Below, one piece after another: positions 12,344-23,146 of a stretch of 64,000 nucleotides of DNA. The stretch's first letter is position 1; each line of letters begins with the position of its first letter. The translations under genes were made by a program, and so were the position numbers. Origin of the DNA: Platynereis dumerilii (Eukaryota; Annelida; Polychaeta; Phyllodocida; Nereididae); assembly GCA_026936325.1 (NCBI GenBank), contig JAPTHN010000003.1, forward strand, positions 104,389,360-104,453,359, written 5' to 3'. Under the pieces are notes generated by a model. That model did not search any database and was not told the origin of the DNA. It worked only from the letters and a program-made list of their open reading frames with translations.

Positions 12344-13680
12344 CTTCTTCTTCTTCTTCTTCTTCTTCTGCTGCGTGCTTGTATACCCCGGGTCGCCGGG
12401 TAGCATCACTCTGAAATAGACAATACCATTGGTTACCCATTGTGTTGTTATGTCAGAGGAGCTGCACTGTTAAAGTTTAGGTAGTCGTTTCTGTCAGTTA
12501 TTTTCACTTTCTTTTCTTTTATGTCTCTGTCCGTATATTTTCTTGTTTATATTTGTCATTTATTTTAAGTTTATTTTATTGCGTGTTTCGTAATTGTTTA
12601 GTTGTTTTGTTTTATTTATTTATTTTTTTTTCCAGTTTTTTTTTTTTTTTTTCTGTACTTTTAACTCCCTTCAAGTTTTTTGATAATTTTGCCTATGTTC
12701 TCAGCTGTTTTTTCTAGTATGTGTCTTGATCGGCTGAAGATATTCATTTCGTTTATTGTAAGGTTACATTTTTTTACTTCTGGGCAATTTTCCAGTATAT
12801 GAGTTTGGGTTTCGTCGGTCAGTCTGCATAGCCGGCATGTGTTGTCTGTGTATTTGTTTCTGTAGTTATTTTTTACGTCTATCATTCGGCATCTGGTTTT
12901 GAATATGATACTAGTATTTTCCCTTGTTAGGGTATCTGTGTAGGTTGCTTTTTCGTTCATTAGGTATCCCGTTGTTAGGTGTTCTATTTTGCTTTTTCCC
13001 CGGGCATTGGTAAATAGTATATTTCTAAATTTTCTGTGTATTGCCTTTCTTATGTGTTTTTTGGCTTGTCCTTGGGTCATTGTGTTTAGCCTTTCGAGAT
13101 CAATCCTATATTTTCGGGCAGTCATTTTTATATTTTTCATCCAGTCAGTTTGGTCTTCTTCCTGTGTTAGGAATTTAGTTAGGCTGGTTGGGTTTTTCAT
13201 AATGCGGTAGTACATATTTATTTTCTTTTTATCTATGATTCTCTCTACGTCCAGTAGGTTAGTCTCAATATATAACGTCTCTCGGGGGGTGCTTTGTGGT
13301 GTCATTAGTATCCTTTTAATTATGTCATCTAGGATTTTGTTTAGAGTCAGCATTTCACTCTTCGTTGGTATCCATGTTTCACTGGCATATGTAATGACAG
13401 GTATTATGCATGTTTCTAGAAGTTTCCACACCATTTGCATTTGTATGTTTCTAAATGTCTTATCGTGTAGCAGGTTCAGGATTGTCTGGTAGGCTGCTTC
13501 AGTTTTCCCTTTTATAGTTGTTATGTGGTCCTTTAGGTTTAGTTTTTCATTCATGGTTAGGCCTAGGTATTTGTAGTGGTCTATATATTCAATTTCCATG
13601 GTGCCAAGGTATACCTTTTTATATGGTCTTTGATTCTTGGCGTCGTATCCTATTTTCAGAAGTTTCGATTTTTCCTTTCC
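12344..13680 (-). mobile_element. Inverted 3' fragment of the LINE
   Basis: This is the reverse complement of 19624-20950: the last 340 codons of ORF2 (reading from KEKSKLLKIG to KKLEGS), the A-rich 3' UTR and the (AAG)n tail. The two translated copies are identical over that length, so the duplication is very recent or a product of assembly. The fragment ends with its 5' side exactly against the 5' UTR of the full LINE, with AA/TT shared at the joint. Confidence 0.9.
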
Positions 13681-13857
13681 AACACAAGCAACGACCAAGA
13701 AGAGCTGCAAGAAAACTTCGTTCTGTAAGTAGAAATATTGAATAACAAGACCTAAACGCATCAAAAACAACAACGAGAAACGAAGTACTACATCTAAACT
13801 ATACGAAAAACCACCAAGACGGCAAGACGGCGGCGAAACAAAACTAATAAACGAAAA

Positions 13858-16464
13858 ATGGACACGACGGCTGGGGCCAAAATGGCCGACCCACGCCTGA
13901 ACGAACCCAAAGAAGACAACAACACGAAAACCCTAAACGAATACGACAACAAGGTAATGGAAATAGATGATACTATGCTAAACGAAACCGAAAATGAAAC
14001 TAAACGAAACGAATCACTAAACGAAAACCCAAACGAAAGAAGCACCCCCCAGAAGATGTTGACAACAACCAACCAAAATGAAAACAAGAACGATACTGAT
14101 GAAGAAGCAGACGATGATCTCCTAAATACCAGCACTGACACAATCAACGTGAACCTAATAACCAAGGAAATGGAAAACCTTCTAGACGAGGTAAGAAATA
14201 CTAGCTGTAAGACAACATTGGAAAAGGATAGCAACGATACTGAAATATATAAACGAAATGATGACACAATTACTTCTGAAAGCGACAAACAAAATAGTAA
14301 TACTGAAACGAACAATTTTTCACAATACCTGAATGCAACAGACGCCAGCAATGCCCAGATAAATAAAGAAGCTAACACAACTAAAATTGTATTACAGGAA
14401 GACGAAAATGTACGAAGATCAGCACGGCAACAGGCACGTAGCCCACCAGACTTCCTGAGACTGGCCCGAGGGTCAACATCCCCCAAGAAAAAAAATCGAC
14501 GAGGCAAATTAGGACCCGACAACACTGAACGAATTGGTGAACTAAAGAAACAAGTACAAGCGAAAAATGAACTATTGAAAGACAAAGAAGACGAAATCAG
14601 TGAACTTAAAATACGCCTTGCCGATGTAAACGAACGTGTGGAGGAAGACGAAACGAAAATGTACGAATACTCGGAAGAAATAAAAAAACTTAGAAACGAC
14701 ATCGAACAACAAAAGAAAATGAACGAGCAGAATTCAGCTAAAAAAGACCTACAGCCTGACCAACAACAGAGAATCAATGAACTGAAAAAACTTAACAAGG
14801 CGTTGAACGACCAAAATAACACTTTAATGGCAACCAACACAGAGATGAGAGACATCAACGAAAAATTGAGGGAAAAGATAAGCACACAGAAGCGAAATGA
14901 AGAGAGTAACAAAGACTATAAAGCAGAGAAAGAACAATTGACTATCCAACTATTCGAAAAAGACCAGGAACTAAAAAGGGAGAAGATGAACTCAGCGGGG
15001 ATCGAAGAAAAGATAAATGACAAATGGGAAACAGATTACAGACGACTAAATGACAGATACAGACAGGAGACCAAAGAGATGGAACAAGCGATAAACCAAC
15101 TCAGAGACGCAAACCGGATTAAGGACATAGAAATAGAGGAACTTACACTAGCCAATGAGGAATACAGAGAATATGTAGACGAAGTCAGACAACTCAACTC
15201 GGTACAAGAAACGATAATACAGAACTTAAGAGAAGACCGAAAAAGACATCACAGAGAAAGTGAATCATCAAATAGTGACCAGAAACAAAAGAAGCAAAAA
15301 CTACAAGAGAAGGAAACGAAAGGGAGAAAGGAAAACAGAACCGAGACGCAACCAATAGAAGTCCAAACAGACAAGACATCACGGAAACGCAGCTATGCTG
15401 AAGAGGTAGAGCGCAAAGAGCACGAGACGAACCGAAACGAACATAACACGAAACGAAAAGACGAAGGAGCGAAACTAGACGACACAACACGAAGAAATGA
15501 CCATAAAAAGCGCAAAGAAGACGACCCCAAACGCACAGATACCTCGCCTGACACTGATAAAGAAACAGACAAAGAAAAGAAGAACCTTAACAGCACAAAG
15601 GAAAAACTGCCAAAGCGAACAGAACTACCCAAGACGGACAACGAAACAGACGACGAAGACAATATAAAAGTGAAAATGCCCAGCTACGAAAGATCAAGAA
15701 TAATGATAATCACCGACATCAGCAAGAACAGACTACTACAGCAACTTAAACAAACAACGAAAGACAAGACGTACTACAACCTCGACATTGAAACTAATAT
15801 TGAATCGCTGGAACGTATAACGAAAGACCGCGGGACTATCGAAAAAATTGAAGAAGCCGACCAAGTCATTATACTAAGCGGAATGAAGGATATACGAAGA
15901 GGGGCAACGGGACGAGACTTATGTAAACGATTGGAATCAATCTCGAGGGACTTAGGACGCCTAACGCTAACCCAGATCAGAATCTGTCAACTACCACCAA
16001 CCGAAGGAACAACAGCACTGGCACGAGAAACTAACTCATTCAACGAAACCCTAAAAGAAAGAAGCGGATACCATATAAACCTGGACAGAATATGGAGACT
16101 GAAAATGGTACAAGCGTTAGAGGAAAACAGAACTTCGATCACTGACCTAGGTATGGAGAGGATAGCAAAGGACATTGATACGCAGGCACTACCGGGCAAC
16201 TTCGCACTACAACAAAGGAAAAAAACAATCACAATCAGGAGACAAGACACTGCACACATAATTGGAAGAGAAGGAAATAACATCAAGCACTTACAACGCA
16301 CCTACCGAGTCCAGATGTCGATAAGAGAAAATGAAAATGATGCCACAGTGATCATCAAGGCCCATCCCGACCGAACGGAACAAGCTATAGAAGAGATACG
16401 ATACCAGCTGTTCAACAGACTAGACCGGCAAGAGAGAAGATCAAGAGACAGTAGCCCGTACTAA
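13858..16464 (+). CDS. LINE ORF1 protein, coiled coil plus SGNH-like and KH-like domains
   Basis: An 868-residue frame beginning with ATG at 13858. Residues 1-220 are Asn/Glu/Lys-rich and disordered-looking. Residues about 223-460 form a long heptad-rich coiled coil. Residues 480-600 are highly charged. Residues about 610-770 have the look of an SGNH-hydrolase fold, with IMIITDISKN near 615 and VIILSGMKDI near 670 in place of the usual GDS and GxND blocks; the catalytic serine is not evident. Residues about 790-850 read as a KH domain with the GREG loop in HIIGREGNNIKHL. The expected role is nucleic-acid binding and RNP assembly for retrotransposition (family knowledge). The KH assignment is inference from the motif. 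Confidence 0.88.
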   Translation: MDTTAGAKMADPRLNEPKEDNNTKTLNEYDNKVMEIDDTMLNETENETKRNESLNENPNERSTPQKMLTTTNQNENKNDTDEEADDDLLNTSTDTINVNLITKEMENLLDEVRNTSCKTTLEKDSNDTEIYKRNDDTITSESDKQNSNTETNNFSQYLNATDASNAQINKEANTTKIVLQEDENVRRSARQQARSPPDFLRLARGSTSPKKKNRRGKLGPDNTERIGELKKQVQAKNELLKDKEDEISELKIRLADVNERVEEDETKMYEYSEEIKKLRNDIEQQKKMNEQNSAKKDLQPDQQQRINELKKLNKALNDQNNTLMATNTEMRDINEKLREKISTQKRNEESNKDYKAEKEQLTIQLFEKDQELKREKMNSAGIEEKINDKWETDYRRLNDRYRQETKEMEQAINQLRDANRIKDIEIEELTLANEEYREYVDEVRQLNSVQETIIQNLREDRKRHHRESESSNSDQKQKKQKLQEKETKGRKENRTETQPIEVQTDKTSRKRSYAEEVERKEHETNRNEHNTKRKDEGAKLDDTTRRNDHKKRKEDDPKRTDTSPDTDKETDKEKKNLNSTKEKLPKRTELPKTDNETDDEDNIKVKMPSYERSRIMIITDISKNRLLQQLKQTTKDKTYYNLDIETNIESLERITKDRGTIEKIEEADQVIILSGMKDIRRGATGRDLCKRLESISRDLGRLTLTQIRICQLPPTEGTTALARETNSFNETLKERSGYHINLDRIWRLKMVQALEENRTSITDLGMERIAKDIDTQALPGNFALQQRKKTITIRRQDTAHIIGREGNNIKHLQRTYRVQMSIRENENDATVIIKAHPDRTEQAIEEIRYQLFNRLDRQERRSRDSSPY

Positions 16465-16540
16465 AACAAAGAAAACCGACACTATACCGAACACTAAACG
16501 AAACACGAAACGGAAACCAACAGAAAACCCCAGAAGAAAG

Positions 16541-19500
16541 ATGAACATGGACATGAATGAATTGCTACCAAATAACGAAAAAGAACACACAGATGGAGAT
16601 GGACGAACCAGGAGAAACACGAATAACAATGGTAAGAAAAAAGCAAGACGTAGCATTAAGAAAAGTTCTACCAAATATGTGAAAATATGGTACAATAATA
16701 TTAACGGTTTAACTTCTAAACTCCCCAGCCTACAAAGTATACTAGACATAGATACTCCACATGTTGTAATAATAGTTGAAACAAAAACTAAGAAATGCCC
16801 TAAGATAAGAGGTTACACATGGATAAAAGAAGTAAAACCAAACAATGCCGGAGGGGTGGCAATAGCTGCCAGAAATGATATCGCCAATTACGCCAACGAT
16901 ATAGATGTTGAAAAAGACGAAGAAATGGAAATAGCATGGATAAGAATCAAAACAAAAATGGGAAACTTGCACATAGGTGGCTATTATGGAAAACAAGAAG
17001 GCGCAAGAAAAGAAGAAGTAGAACACGAATACTCCCAGCTGAACACACAAATATTGAGACTAAAGAGGGAAGGCCAAGTTGTATTAGCCGGAGACTTTAA
17101 TGCGAAACTGAAAATAGAATCACCGGAGGTACAGCAACAAGAAAGCCGGAATGGAAGCATACTAACACGAACTATGCATGTAACAGGACTAGAAGCTATA
17201 AACACAAACCCACAAACAACTAGATGGACACGAGTTAACCGGAACAAAACAACAGAAAAATCAGTGATTGATTATATGCTGACCAACCCTGGAATGAAAA
17301 GTAGCATGACAGAAATATCGATTGATGAGGATGGAAACCACCGACCGAAAGGGAGAAACGAAACTGACCACAACACAATCATAGCTAAGTTCAAAATAGA
17401 GGCAAATAAAAGAGAACCCAAAACAGCTAGATGGAGCATTACGGAGGATACTGACTGGTACAGATATAACCGAGAACTAACGGACGAAAATATTGACACT
17501 TATGAACACATGACACACGCCATAACTAAAACCTTAAGTAAAGTAGCAAAGAAAAGACTAGTAAGAAGTGACAAAAACAAACCGGGACCAATGGCCAAAA
17601 GACAAAACAAAATCATGAAGGAAGAAAAGAGAAAATTCGACAAAGAATGCAAACAGAATGGACCCGAAAAACACCAGCTATACGACAACTATATCAATGA
17701 GAGGAAGAAACTAAGGAACCTATTAGAAAAAGAAGAAAAGGAAAGACTAACTAGCGTCACGAAGAAACTCATCAAAGACGGAGGAGTTAAGTCCCCATAC
17801 TTTTGGAAGCTACGGAACCAACTCAACGGAACAAAACAACCTCACTATGACCTCATAACCGAAAATGACGAAAAGATACATGACCCTGAGGAAGCCAAGA
17901 AAGAAATAGCAAAGTACTACAGAAAACTGTACAAGCCACGGCCTGAAGTGAATGGATATGAAAGATGGACACAAACTATAAATGACCAATACGAAACACT
18001 AAGGAAAGAAATGAAAAACCTACCCACCACGGAACCAATAAACAAAAAAGAAATGAGAAAAGCGATAAAAAAGATGAAGGACAAGAAAACACCGGGACCT
18101 GATGACATACCAAACGAAGCAATCAAAAACATGAACAATCGAAACACCGAAAAAATGAGAGAAATATTTAACCAAATACTAAAAAAAGACAACATCCCTA
18201 AGGAATGGGCAAAAAGCTATATCACTAGACTCTACAAAGGAAAGGGGACAAAAGGAAAATGCTCGTCAGAAAGAGGGATAACACTTAGCAGTAACATAGG
18301 TAAACTGTTCGAAAGAATAATCAACGAAAGGATAATTGAAAAGATAAATATAACAGATGAACAGGCTGGTGGCAGAAAGGCAGTGTCCGCATTGGGCACT
18401 CGCCCGGTCGCCAAACCCGACCTCAAAAGGGACTGGGCGAGTAGCCTATTGCTTGCAGTGGTCCAGGCTGGCGAGTAGCTTCTTGCAGACCTATTAGCGC
18501 CAATAACTACTTGCGTCATTTGCGAGCATAGACAAAGCAATTAGCAAGGCTTTTGAAGTCTTAAGGGGTCAGGATGGACCTGGATGGCAATCTAATCATC
18601 TGATTGCAATTCAGACTGTTTTGGCTTTCTTGTGACACCTTCTGAAGATAACTTTTACCCCTTTCTGTGAAATGCTATTGATATGACCTGTCAAAGCTGA
18701 CACTGGCAGCTGAAGTGCAATTCAATTGATTAGGCCTAGCTCTCAATGTACAATTGCCCATGCCTTGATTATACTTCACTATCATGTATATTAATGGAAC
18801 AAATGGTCCCACACTAAAAACATAGAATCAAAAGAAACTGGTAAACCATTCAAAACCATGACTTTTATTTTCTCAGCCTTAGTGATCAATTTGTGAAAGA
18901 AAGATTTTTTTTTTTGGCAGAGAAGCTTGATTGACCAGAGCTATAATAAAGCACATCAAGCTAATTAATTAATTGTTTAGGAATTTTAAGGAAACAAATT
19001 GATAAATTCCATCTTTAAAAATATGACGGATATAATATGGACCAGCAAGAATATGCCCGGACCAGTAGGTCATCAGAGCTACTGGTCCGTCTGGACCACT
19101 AGCAAATTCAGTGAAGCGCAGACACTGCAGAAAGGGGAGAGCAACCACAGATCATATAAATGTACTGAAATCCATAATCAGAAAGAATAAAAAGCTGAAA
19201 AAACCAACCTATGTAGTATTCCTAGATGTAACCAAAGCCTATGACAAAGCGTGGTTAAAAGCAATAATGTATGTATTACACAAAGAAGGACTAAAAGATA
19301 GAATATGGGACATAACCGATAAACTAAACAACAACCTGGAAGCACAAGTGATAACCCAGTTTGGTCTGACTGAAACCATACACATCGAGGACAGTATTCG
19401 ACAAGGAGGAGTACTATCGGTTATACAATACGCACTACTGATGGACGAGATATCTAAACAAAACAAGACCCATAACATTGGCCAAAAGATACCAGGAACG

Positions 19501-20643
19501 GACAATTGGATTAACACCCTACTATGGATGGATGATGTAGCTCTGATAACAAACAACCTAGACCACCTAGAGAAACTATTAGCAAACACAGAACACATAG
19601 CGAACAAATACCACATAAGCTTTGGAAAGGAAAAATCGAAACTTCTGAAAATAGGATACGACGCCAAGAATCAAAGACCATATAAAAAGGTATACCTTGG
19701 CACCATGGAAATTGAATATATAGACCACTACAAATACCTAGGCCTAACCATGAATGAAAAACTAAACCTAAAGGACCACATAACAACTATAAAAGGGAAA
19801 ACTGAAGCAGCCTACCAGACAATCCTGAACCTGCTACACGATAAGACATTTAGAAACATACAAATGCAAATGGTGTGGAAACTTCTAGAAACATGCATAA
19901 TACCTGTCATTACATATGCCAGTGAAACATGGATACCAACGAAGAGTGAAATGCTGACTCTAAACAAAATCCTAGATGACATAATTAAAAGGATACTAAT
20001 GACACCACAAAGCACCCCCCGAGAGACGTTATATATTGAGACTAACCTACTGGACGTAGAGAGAATCATAGATAAAAAGAAAATAAATATGTACTACCGC
20101 ATTATGAAAAACCCAACCAGCCTAACTAAATTCCTAACACAGGAAGAAGACCAAACTGACTGGATGAAAAATATAAAAATGACTGCCCGAAAATATAGGA
20201 TTGATCTCGAAAGGCTAAACACAATGACCCAAGGACAAGCCAAAAAACACATAAGAAAGGCAATACACAGAAAATTTAGAAATATACTATTTACCAATGC
20301 CCGGGGAAAAAGCAAAATAGAACACCTAACAACGGGATACCTAATGAACGAAAAAGCAACCTACACAGATACCCTAACAAGGGAAAATACTAGTATCATA
20401 TTCAAAACCAGATGCCGAATGATAGACGTAAAAAATAACTACAGAAACAAATACACAGACAACACATGCCGGCTATGCAGACTGACCGACGAAACCCAAA
20501 CTCATATACTGGAAAATTGCCCAGAAGTAAAAAAATGTAACCTTACAATAAACGAAATGAATATCTTCAGCCGATCAAGACACATACTAGAAAAAACAGC
20601 TGAGAACATAGGCAAAATTATCAAAAAACTTGAAGGGAGTTAA
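16541..20643 (+). CDS. LINE ORF2 endonuclease-reverse transcriptase, split by hAT MITE
   Basis: The frame runs 16541-18380 and resumes at 19136-20643. Leaving out the insert and one target-site copy gives 3348 nt, 1115 residues, with AGGRK joining GRATTDH in frame. The endonuclease (about residues 45-285) shows NINGL, IIVETKTK, LAGDFNAKL, VIDYMLTN and ETDHNTIIA. The reverse transcriptase shows KTPGPDDIPNE, LYKGKGTKGK, the catalytic FLDVTKAYDKAW, IRQGGVLSVIQY and LLWMDDVALI. The C-terminus has CRLCRLTDETQTHILENC, a CCHC-like zinc motif. It should nick target DNA and copy the element RNA. The insert stops translation at 18476-18478, so this copy cannot make full-length protein. Confidence 0.92.
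18381..19127. mobile_element. hAT-type MITE inside LINE ORF2
   Basis: The 747-bp insert starts CAGTGTCCGC and ends GCGCAGACACTG, giving inverted ends CAGTGTCYGC. It is flanked by an 8-bp duplication, CAGAAAGG (18373-18380 and 19128-19135), the hallmark of hAT transposition. It has no transposase frame. Precise removal restores ORF2, so it landed in an intact LINE copy. Confidence 0.92.
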
Positions 20644-20950
20644 AAGTACAGAAAAAAAAAAAAAAACTGGAAAAAAAAATAAATAAATAAAACAAAACAA
20701 CTAAACAATTACGAAACACGCAATAAAATAAACTTAAAATAAATGACAAATATAAACAAGAAAATATACGGACAGAGACATAAAAGAAAAGAAAGTGAAA
20801 ATAACTGACAGAAACGACTACCTAAACTTTAACAGTGCAGCTCCTCTGACATAACAACACAATGGGTAACCAATGGTATTGTCTATTTCAGAGTGATGCT
20901 ACCCGGCGACCCGGGGTATACAAGCACGCAGCAGAAGAAGAAGAAGAAGA

Positions 20951-23146
20951 CTGGCCAACGACATGATTTTGTAAACTTCCTCAACAAGGATCCATGGCAA
21001 AAGGTGAACTTGTGAAAAGTTTTTGTTGTCTAAATAAGTTCAGAAAGCTGTTAGTGTGTTGTCTTTTGCAGATGTACATGCAAGATTGTGTAGGGAACAA
21101 CATCACAGACTTGTCACTTTCACAAGAGAGTTGTGAGTGAAGTTGTGGGGTTTTGAGAGGCTCTGTTCTGGCTGAGCTGAGGGCATGTCATTTTGTCCAT
21201 AGGCGGATTTCAAGAGAGAGAGGGGGAGGGGGTCAGGGGGCCCTTGCATCTGGGCAAATGAAATTATCAATGCAAACCCCATGTGCAAAATCAAGGTCAA
21301 ACAAGTTATTTGCAAGAGCCGAAGAAGGGAGTATTTTGAGGGGTGAGGGGATAGTTCCGTCTGCCTGTGAGTTTGTCATTTGACACATTGCCACGGTTGA
21401 AGCTCTTGTTGCCTCCAGCGGGCCAGGGCCGCCATGCTGCTCCATATGCTTATTTCTGGCGTACGGTACACCTATGAACTGTATGCAGTGGCGTCAGTGT
21501 AGGTGGTGGGGCATTTTTGGCCAAAGTATACATGTTTCTGAATCATAAAAATTATAATTTTCCCCCTGACATCTTCCACGCAGGAGTGACCACTGTTTGC
21601 CCCTCCACTTTAAAATGAAACTGACGCCCCTGCACGGGGGAGGGGGTTATTTCAGGACCCCCTCTGAGACCTTATCAAAAATGTATTTGAGGTGTCACAA
21701 GAGCATTTGGGGGGTCAAAACCCCCTTAACCCCCCCCCCCTTATTTCGACCACCGCATGACCCTGGTCCTTCTGAATTGTATTGATCATGTTGATTGCCA
21801 GATGCGAGACACAATGCTGTATATTTTTTAGCAAACTTCATTGTGCTCTCTGAATTATAAGGGTCATAAATTATCTTAAAAAGAAAAATCTATGTTAACC
21901 TCTTGACAAAATTGCTTGAGTACTTCCTGAACACTCACTAAATCAGCTTATCTATAAATCACACCACATAATATATTAGGGCTCTATTCTATATTTAGAC
22001 TTTGTGATGTAATAGTCCTACCACAAATTGATTCACTGGTCTGGGCTGGTTTGATAAAAGAAAACAATTGAAGTCTTTGTGACTTGTGTGTATAGCAAAA
22101 TTTTTAAAAATTATTCTTTGTAATATTCAAGATTTATAAGGAGGTAAGGGGGTCATGTCTGAATAAAAATTAACCTTCCTTGGATGTCAGGGGGGGGGGG
22201 GTCTGTGCTGTTCTTTGAATCACTGCTGTGATGTATGATGTTGACACAATGTTTTATTTCTATGAAATGATGTTGCATTACACATTCATCATGCTACTGA
22301 TTAAATATCCCCTGATGTGTTAAAAAAAACATGGGAAAGGAACAGCAGTCGATCTCATCTCATTCGCCGCATTATCTGGCAAATTGGCAATCCAACCCCC
22401 TTCAGGCAGTTTCTAGACACACCTGACTATCGCTTTCTATCTTTCTTTTTTTAGAATTAAGTGTCATGTTGTAACATCAATAGAGACACTTGTTATCTCT
22501 TGAGTTGAATATCTTCGTTTCAAATTGTCACAGAGATAATGAGAGTGGCATTTTGCATTCGGGGATATCATACAAAGGTCAAAGTTCAACTGAATACAAT
22601 GGATCTCCCGAGTCAGATGATGATGATGTCACTATTGCATAATACATGGTTGAATACATGAAATGAAGTCAAGAGTGTTTCAGACATTCAACAGAAACTT
22701 TTAAGGGAACATTTAAAGAGAGATGTTTGTTGTTGCATTGAATGGAAACCCTTTACTCTGCAGCTCTGTTCCACTTATATGATGTATTTTGTTTGCTTTG
22801 CAGACTCAGCCCACTGCAGTCTGCAGTGTACTGCAAACAGATATTGAAGAATGAAGAATGTGAAATAAGCAGAGGATATCTGGGATATCAAGGATGTCAG
22901 GATAAATAGGACAATATTATATTTTTATACTATATGGGACACTGATGCCATGTGGACGCCTAGTGCAAGACTGGGAGGTCATTCATTGAGGCAACTTACC
23001 ATGCTGAAGGAGAAGCAGGAGGAGCAAGAAAAGCAGGTCTGTGGATCTTGGGTCACTTGAGACAAATGCCATCGACTCATACAATATATCTCTAATTGAG
23101 TGGATGACCTTGAGAGTGTCAGGTCAGTTGACCGCTTGGTTTTATC
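20951..23146. other. Gene-free interval upstream of the transporter
   Basis: No coding frame is supported; open frames at 21103-21785 are short and contain G- or C-runs. The last few hundred bases should hold the promoter and 5' UTR of the SLC16 gene, but no TATA or other element stands out. Confidence 0.5.

Larger units (their letters stand above)
13681..20950 (+). mobile_element. Nearly complete APE-type LINE
   Basis: The element has a 177-bp 5' UTR, ORF1, a 76-bp spacer, ORF2 and an A-rich 3' UTR ending in (AAG)n. Without the hAT insert it is about 6.5 kb. Both frames are open apart from that insert, so it is young. The clade is not assigned: ORF2 has an apurinic-type endonuclease, a reverse transcriptase with WMDD in place of the usual FADD/YADD, and a terminal CCHC-like motif. 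No clear target duplication could be found because the 5' side is occupied by an inverted LINE fragment. Confidence 0.92.

Noticed and set aside
12120-12440. Minus-strand frame with a poly-Glu run
   Set aside because: The Glu run is the (AAG)n tail of the inverted LINE fragment read through into flanking DNA.
13794-14912. Long minus-strand frame of 372 codons over LINE ORF1
   Set aside because: It is a shadow of the A-rich ORF1 codons, giving a Ser/Phe/Leu-rich product without domain features.
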